Origin: Thiotrichaceae bacterium
GTDB lineage: Bacteria; Pseudomonadota; Gammaproteobacteria; Thiotrichales; Thiotrichaceae
DNA length: 8,568 bases
Direction: 5' to 3'
Assembly (NCBI GenBank): GCA_027008885.1
Contig: JALVDQ010000350.1
Span: forward strand, 1-8,568
Shown here in pieces: positions 6,914-8,568 of the stretch. The notes under the pieces are model-generated. The model searched no databases and was not told the origin of the DNA. It was given only the letters and a program-made list of their open reading frames with translations. A program made the translations under genes and the position numbers. Within the stretch, counting starts at the first letter, position 1. The number at the start of each line of letters is the position of its first letter.

Positions 6914-6968
6914 TGTTTCATTCCTCAATACACTACGCAAAAATATGTGAAAAACAGGGGGGATGGGT
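6914..6968 (+). repeat. Dispersed intergenic repeat, copy 2 (inverted relative to 1162-1216)
   Basis: The sequence from TGTTTCATTCCTCAAT through ACTACGCAAAAATATGTG to AAAAACAGGGGGGATGGGT (6950-6968) is the reverse complement of 1216-1162. The last 19 nt match exactly, the middle about 17 nt differ by one substitution and two single-base indels, and the inner end diverges further. A CTGTC-type motif (6885-6898) lies just inside it, as one lies inside the left copy, with different spacing. This suggests a larger, variable repeat element of about 85-115 nt. Confidence 0.75.
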
Positions 6969-6974
6969 TTTCTG

Positions 6975-6995
6975 AGGACAGAAGACAGAGGACAG
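6975..6995. repeat. Three tandem 7-bp units, A(G/A)GACAG
   Basis: AGGACAG, AAGACAG and AGGACAG follow each other without gaps directly outside the dispersed repeat copy 2 (7 nt after it). Only one base differs between units. Nothing equivalent lies outside the left copy at 1161, so it may be an independent short tandem tract. Confidence 0.6.
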
Positions 6996-7189
6996 AGCAT
7001 GTAGCGGAATGCTGCGGTATTAGCAAGAGGCTGCAAATAAAATGAATTAAGCTTGTCTTAAGAAACTTTGTGTAATAATCCTGCTTTTATCATCATGTAT
7101 TTTGGTGGTAGTATATTAAGAATGCCTATTAACTACATAAAAATAAAAGTTTTTCTACAGGCTGTAAATATTAATAAAGGATGGGTAGT

Positions 7190-8568
7190 ATGAAATCAGG
7201 GGATTTCCTTCTAATCGCAGGGCTTTGTTTTTCTTTATTGGCGCCAGTTGCTGTTCAAGCTAAAACCAATGGAGCGGCAGCAAAGGGTGCTAAACAATCT
7301 GCCTCTGCCTGGCACAAAGCTGATCTGAATCGTAAACGTGCGCTATGGCGTGCCAAATGGGAGGCTCAGCAGCGTGCAAGGGTTAACCAGAATCAGCGGC
7401 AGAAAAAATGGCAAAGCAAAAGCAGACCAGCACCACAGCAACGATTTAGTGCTCCTCCCAGACATAAAAATATCCAGCATACTGCTGCCAGAATCGCACT
7501 TCCAAAACGCAACTATGCGAGCTATCGAGTGCCACATAAAACACCTGCGGTCTTTAATCGTCTGCCATTTGAAGTTGTTTCCAGACTGCGTTCCAGAGGC
7601 ATCGGTGAATATGGCGTGAGTGCCTATGTGCGCGATGTCAATTCTGCACGTCCCCTGCTTGCCTATCAGGATGATACCGCTCGCGTACCTGCTTCGGTAA
7701 TGAAACTAATTACATCCTATGCCGCACTTGGAATTTTGGGACCTTCCTATCGCTGGCCGCTTGATGTCTACACGCGCGGCACTATCCGTAATGGTACCTT
7801 ACAGGGAGACCTTTATATAAAAGGCTACGGTTCACCTGAATTTAATACCGAGGAATTACGCAAGGTGCTGCACGGCATCCGTCAAAAAGGCATTCGTAAC
7901 GTCAGCGGGCGCATTGTGCTGGATAATACCTACTTCAACTCGGTGAGCAAGTATCAGGGATCATTTGATAATAAATCACAGGTAGCCTATAACGCCAAAC
8001 CGGATGCGTTGCTTTTCAATGAGCGTTTAAGCTCGTTTCAGGTGCGTGCCTCCGGTAAAAGGGTTCATATTAGTACCTCGACACCAACCTACAACCTGAA
8101 AATTGTCAACAAAATGCGTAAAACCCGACGCGGCTGTCGTCCCCGCATAAGTGTTTCCAAACAGGGTGGTCTAACCCAGGTGACTTTTCGTGGTCATTTC
8201 TCCAGCCGTTGCGGTACCCGTACTTACACACGCGTGATTAGCGAACCTGTGAATATGGTTTACGGCACCTTGCGTTCCTTGTGGAAACGTGAGGTGGGTG
8301 GCTCACTTAACACCCGTTTTGCCACAGGTCGTGTCCCCGGAAATGCTCGTCCGCTGTTGAGAACCTACTCCCGCACACTTGCTCAAATCCTGCCCACAAT
8401 TGACAAAAAGAGTAACAATGTGATGGCGCGTCAGCTGCTTCTCACTATCGGAGCAAAAACATCCGGCAAGCAGGGTACCGAGCGCAATGGCGCGGAAGCA
8501 ATAGGAGCCTGGTTGAATCAGCGTGGTTTGCATTTTCCTGAATTGCGCATTGAAAATGGCTCGGGACT
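7190..8568 (+). CDS. dacB: D-alanyl-D-alanine carboxypeptidase/endopeptidase, PBP4 (DacB, peptidase S13) family, 3' end outside window
   Basis: Periplasmic penicillin-binding protein that cleaves D-Ala-D-Ala stems or cross-links in peptidoglycan. The frame is open for 459 codons to the window edge. A signal peptide of about 24 residues (MKSGDFLLIAGLCFSLLAPVAVQA, cut before K25) is followed by an unusual basic, Q/R/K/W-rich segment (about 25-120). The S13 domain then begins (LPFEVVSRL...). Catalytic motifs: PASVMKL with the SxxK serine at 169 and lysine 172, and SNN (SxN) at 408-410; the frame ends in NGSG, the start of the family's GSGLSR block, so the KTG box lies beyond the window. Other S13 features are GPSYRW, GDLYIKGYGSP, GIRNVSGRIVLDNTYF and a cysteine pair (316, 341) at the place where E. 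coli PBP4 has one. AAGGA lies 8 nt before the ATG at 7190; an in-frame ATG at 7181 is too close to it. It diverges from the coiled-coil gene. Confidence 0.93.
   Translation, partial: MKSGDFLLIAGLCFSLLAPVAVQAKTNGAAAKGAKQSASAWHKADLNRKRALWRAKWEAQQRARVNQNQRQKKWQSKSRPAPQQRFSAPPRHKNIQHTAARIALPKRNYASYRVPHKTPAVFNRLPFEVVSRLRSRGIGEYGVSAYVRDVNSARPLLAYQDDTARVPASVMKLITSYAALGILGPSYRWPLDVYTRGTIRNGTLQGDLYIKGYGSPEFNTEELRKVLHGIRQKGIRNVSGRIVLDNTYFNSVSKYQGSFDNKSQVAYNAKPDALLFNERLSSFQVRASGKRVHISTSTPTYNLKIVNKMRKTRRGCRPRISVSKQGGLTQVTFRGHFSSRCGTRTYTRVISEPVNMVYGTLRSLWKREVGGSLNTRFATGRVPGNARPLLRTYSRTLAQILPTIDKKSNNVMARQLLLTIGAKTSGKQGTERNGAEAIGAWLNQRGLHFPELRIENGSG

Larger units (their letters stand above)
6753..7189. other. 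Divergent intergenic region between the coiled-coil gene and dacB-like gene
   Basis: These 437 nt carry no convincing ORF. They should contain the two divergent promoters: a - strand one for the coiled-coil gene, perhaps around the AT-rich TTAAAATATAAA (6856-6845 region), and a + strand one for dacB in the AT-rich 7040-7180. I could not pick confident -35/-10 pairs. From left to right there is a CTGTC-type motif GAGAACCTGTCCGG (about 6885-6898), the inverted dispersed repeat (6914-6968) and three 7-bp tandem units (6975-6995). The rest is AT-rich without further structure that I can support. Confidence 0.6.

Noticed and set aside
7179..7187. GGATGGGTA next to the dacB ribosome-binding site matches the end of the dispersed repeat
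   Set aside because: Only nine bases match and no flanking similarity to the 55-nt element is seen; chance is a sufficient explanation.
7338..7619. 93-codon + strand frame overlapping the start of the dacB-like gene
   Set aside because: It is out of frame with the clearly conserved PBP4 coding sequence, which is open from 7190 to the window edge and carries signal peptide and catalytic motifs.

Overview
The window looks like a piece of a gammaproteobacterial chromosome of moderate GC content. The C-terminal part of RpoA and the whole of ribosomal protein L17 align closely, from memory, with the Enterobacteria/Pseudomonas-type proteins. A three-gene feoABC operon, whose small feoC is typical of Gammaproteobacteria, fits this. 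I cannot name the genus.

Layout: (1) 2-1085, + strand: the distal end of the ribosomal alpha operon, with rpoA (5' end outside the window) then rplQ, closed by a clear intrinsic terminator at 1113-1140. (2) 1160-2345: a repeat-rich stretch. It holds one copy of a dispersed intergenic repeat, several short related CTGTC-type repeats, and, on the - strand, the C-terminal part of a DUF4143-family ATPase that has lost its P-loop domain. (3) 5290-2346, - strand: a ferrous iron uptake operon feoA-feoB-feoC, very tightly packed, with a convincing Fur-box/promoter overlap upstream of feoA. (4) 5322-6752, - strand: an unrecognised membrane-anchored coiled-coil protein. (5) 6753-7189: a divergent intergenic region holding the second, inverted copy of the dispersed repeat and three 7-bp tandem units. 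(6) 7190-8568, + strand: a dacB-like (PBP4, peptidase S13) D,D-carboxypeptidase/endopeptidase gene. It runs off the window and carries an unusual long basic linker between the signal peptide and the catalytic domain.

Functionally, the Feo operon is a self-contained Fe2+ importer: FeoB is the permease, FeoA a small accessory protein and FeoC a winged-helix/cysteine protein. It is probably shut off by Fur-Fe2+ when iron is plentiful. The PBP4-like protein remodels peptidoglycan in the periplasm. The coiled-coil protein probably also projects into the periplasm, but nothing in the sequence fixes its role.

The most notable structural point is that the inverted copies of the dispersed repeat, at 1162-1216 and 6914-6968, bracket the entire - strand block (ATPase relic, feoCBA, coiled-coil gene) between the ribosomal operon and dacB. 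I see no CRISPR array, no tRNA/rRNA gene, no complete transposase and no clearly new multi-gene system.
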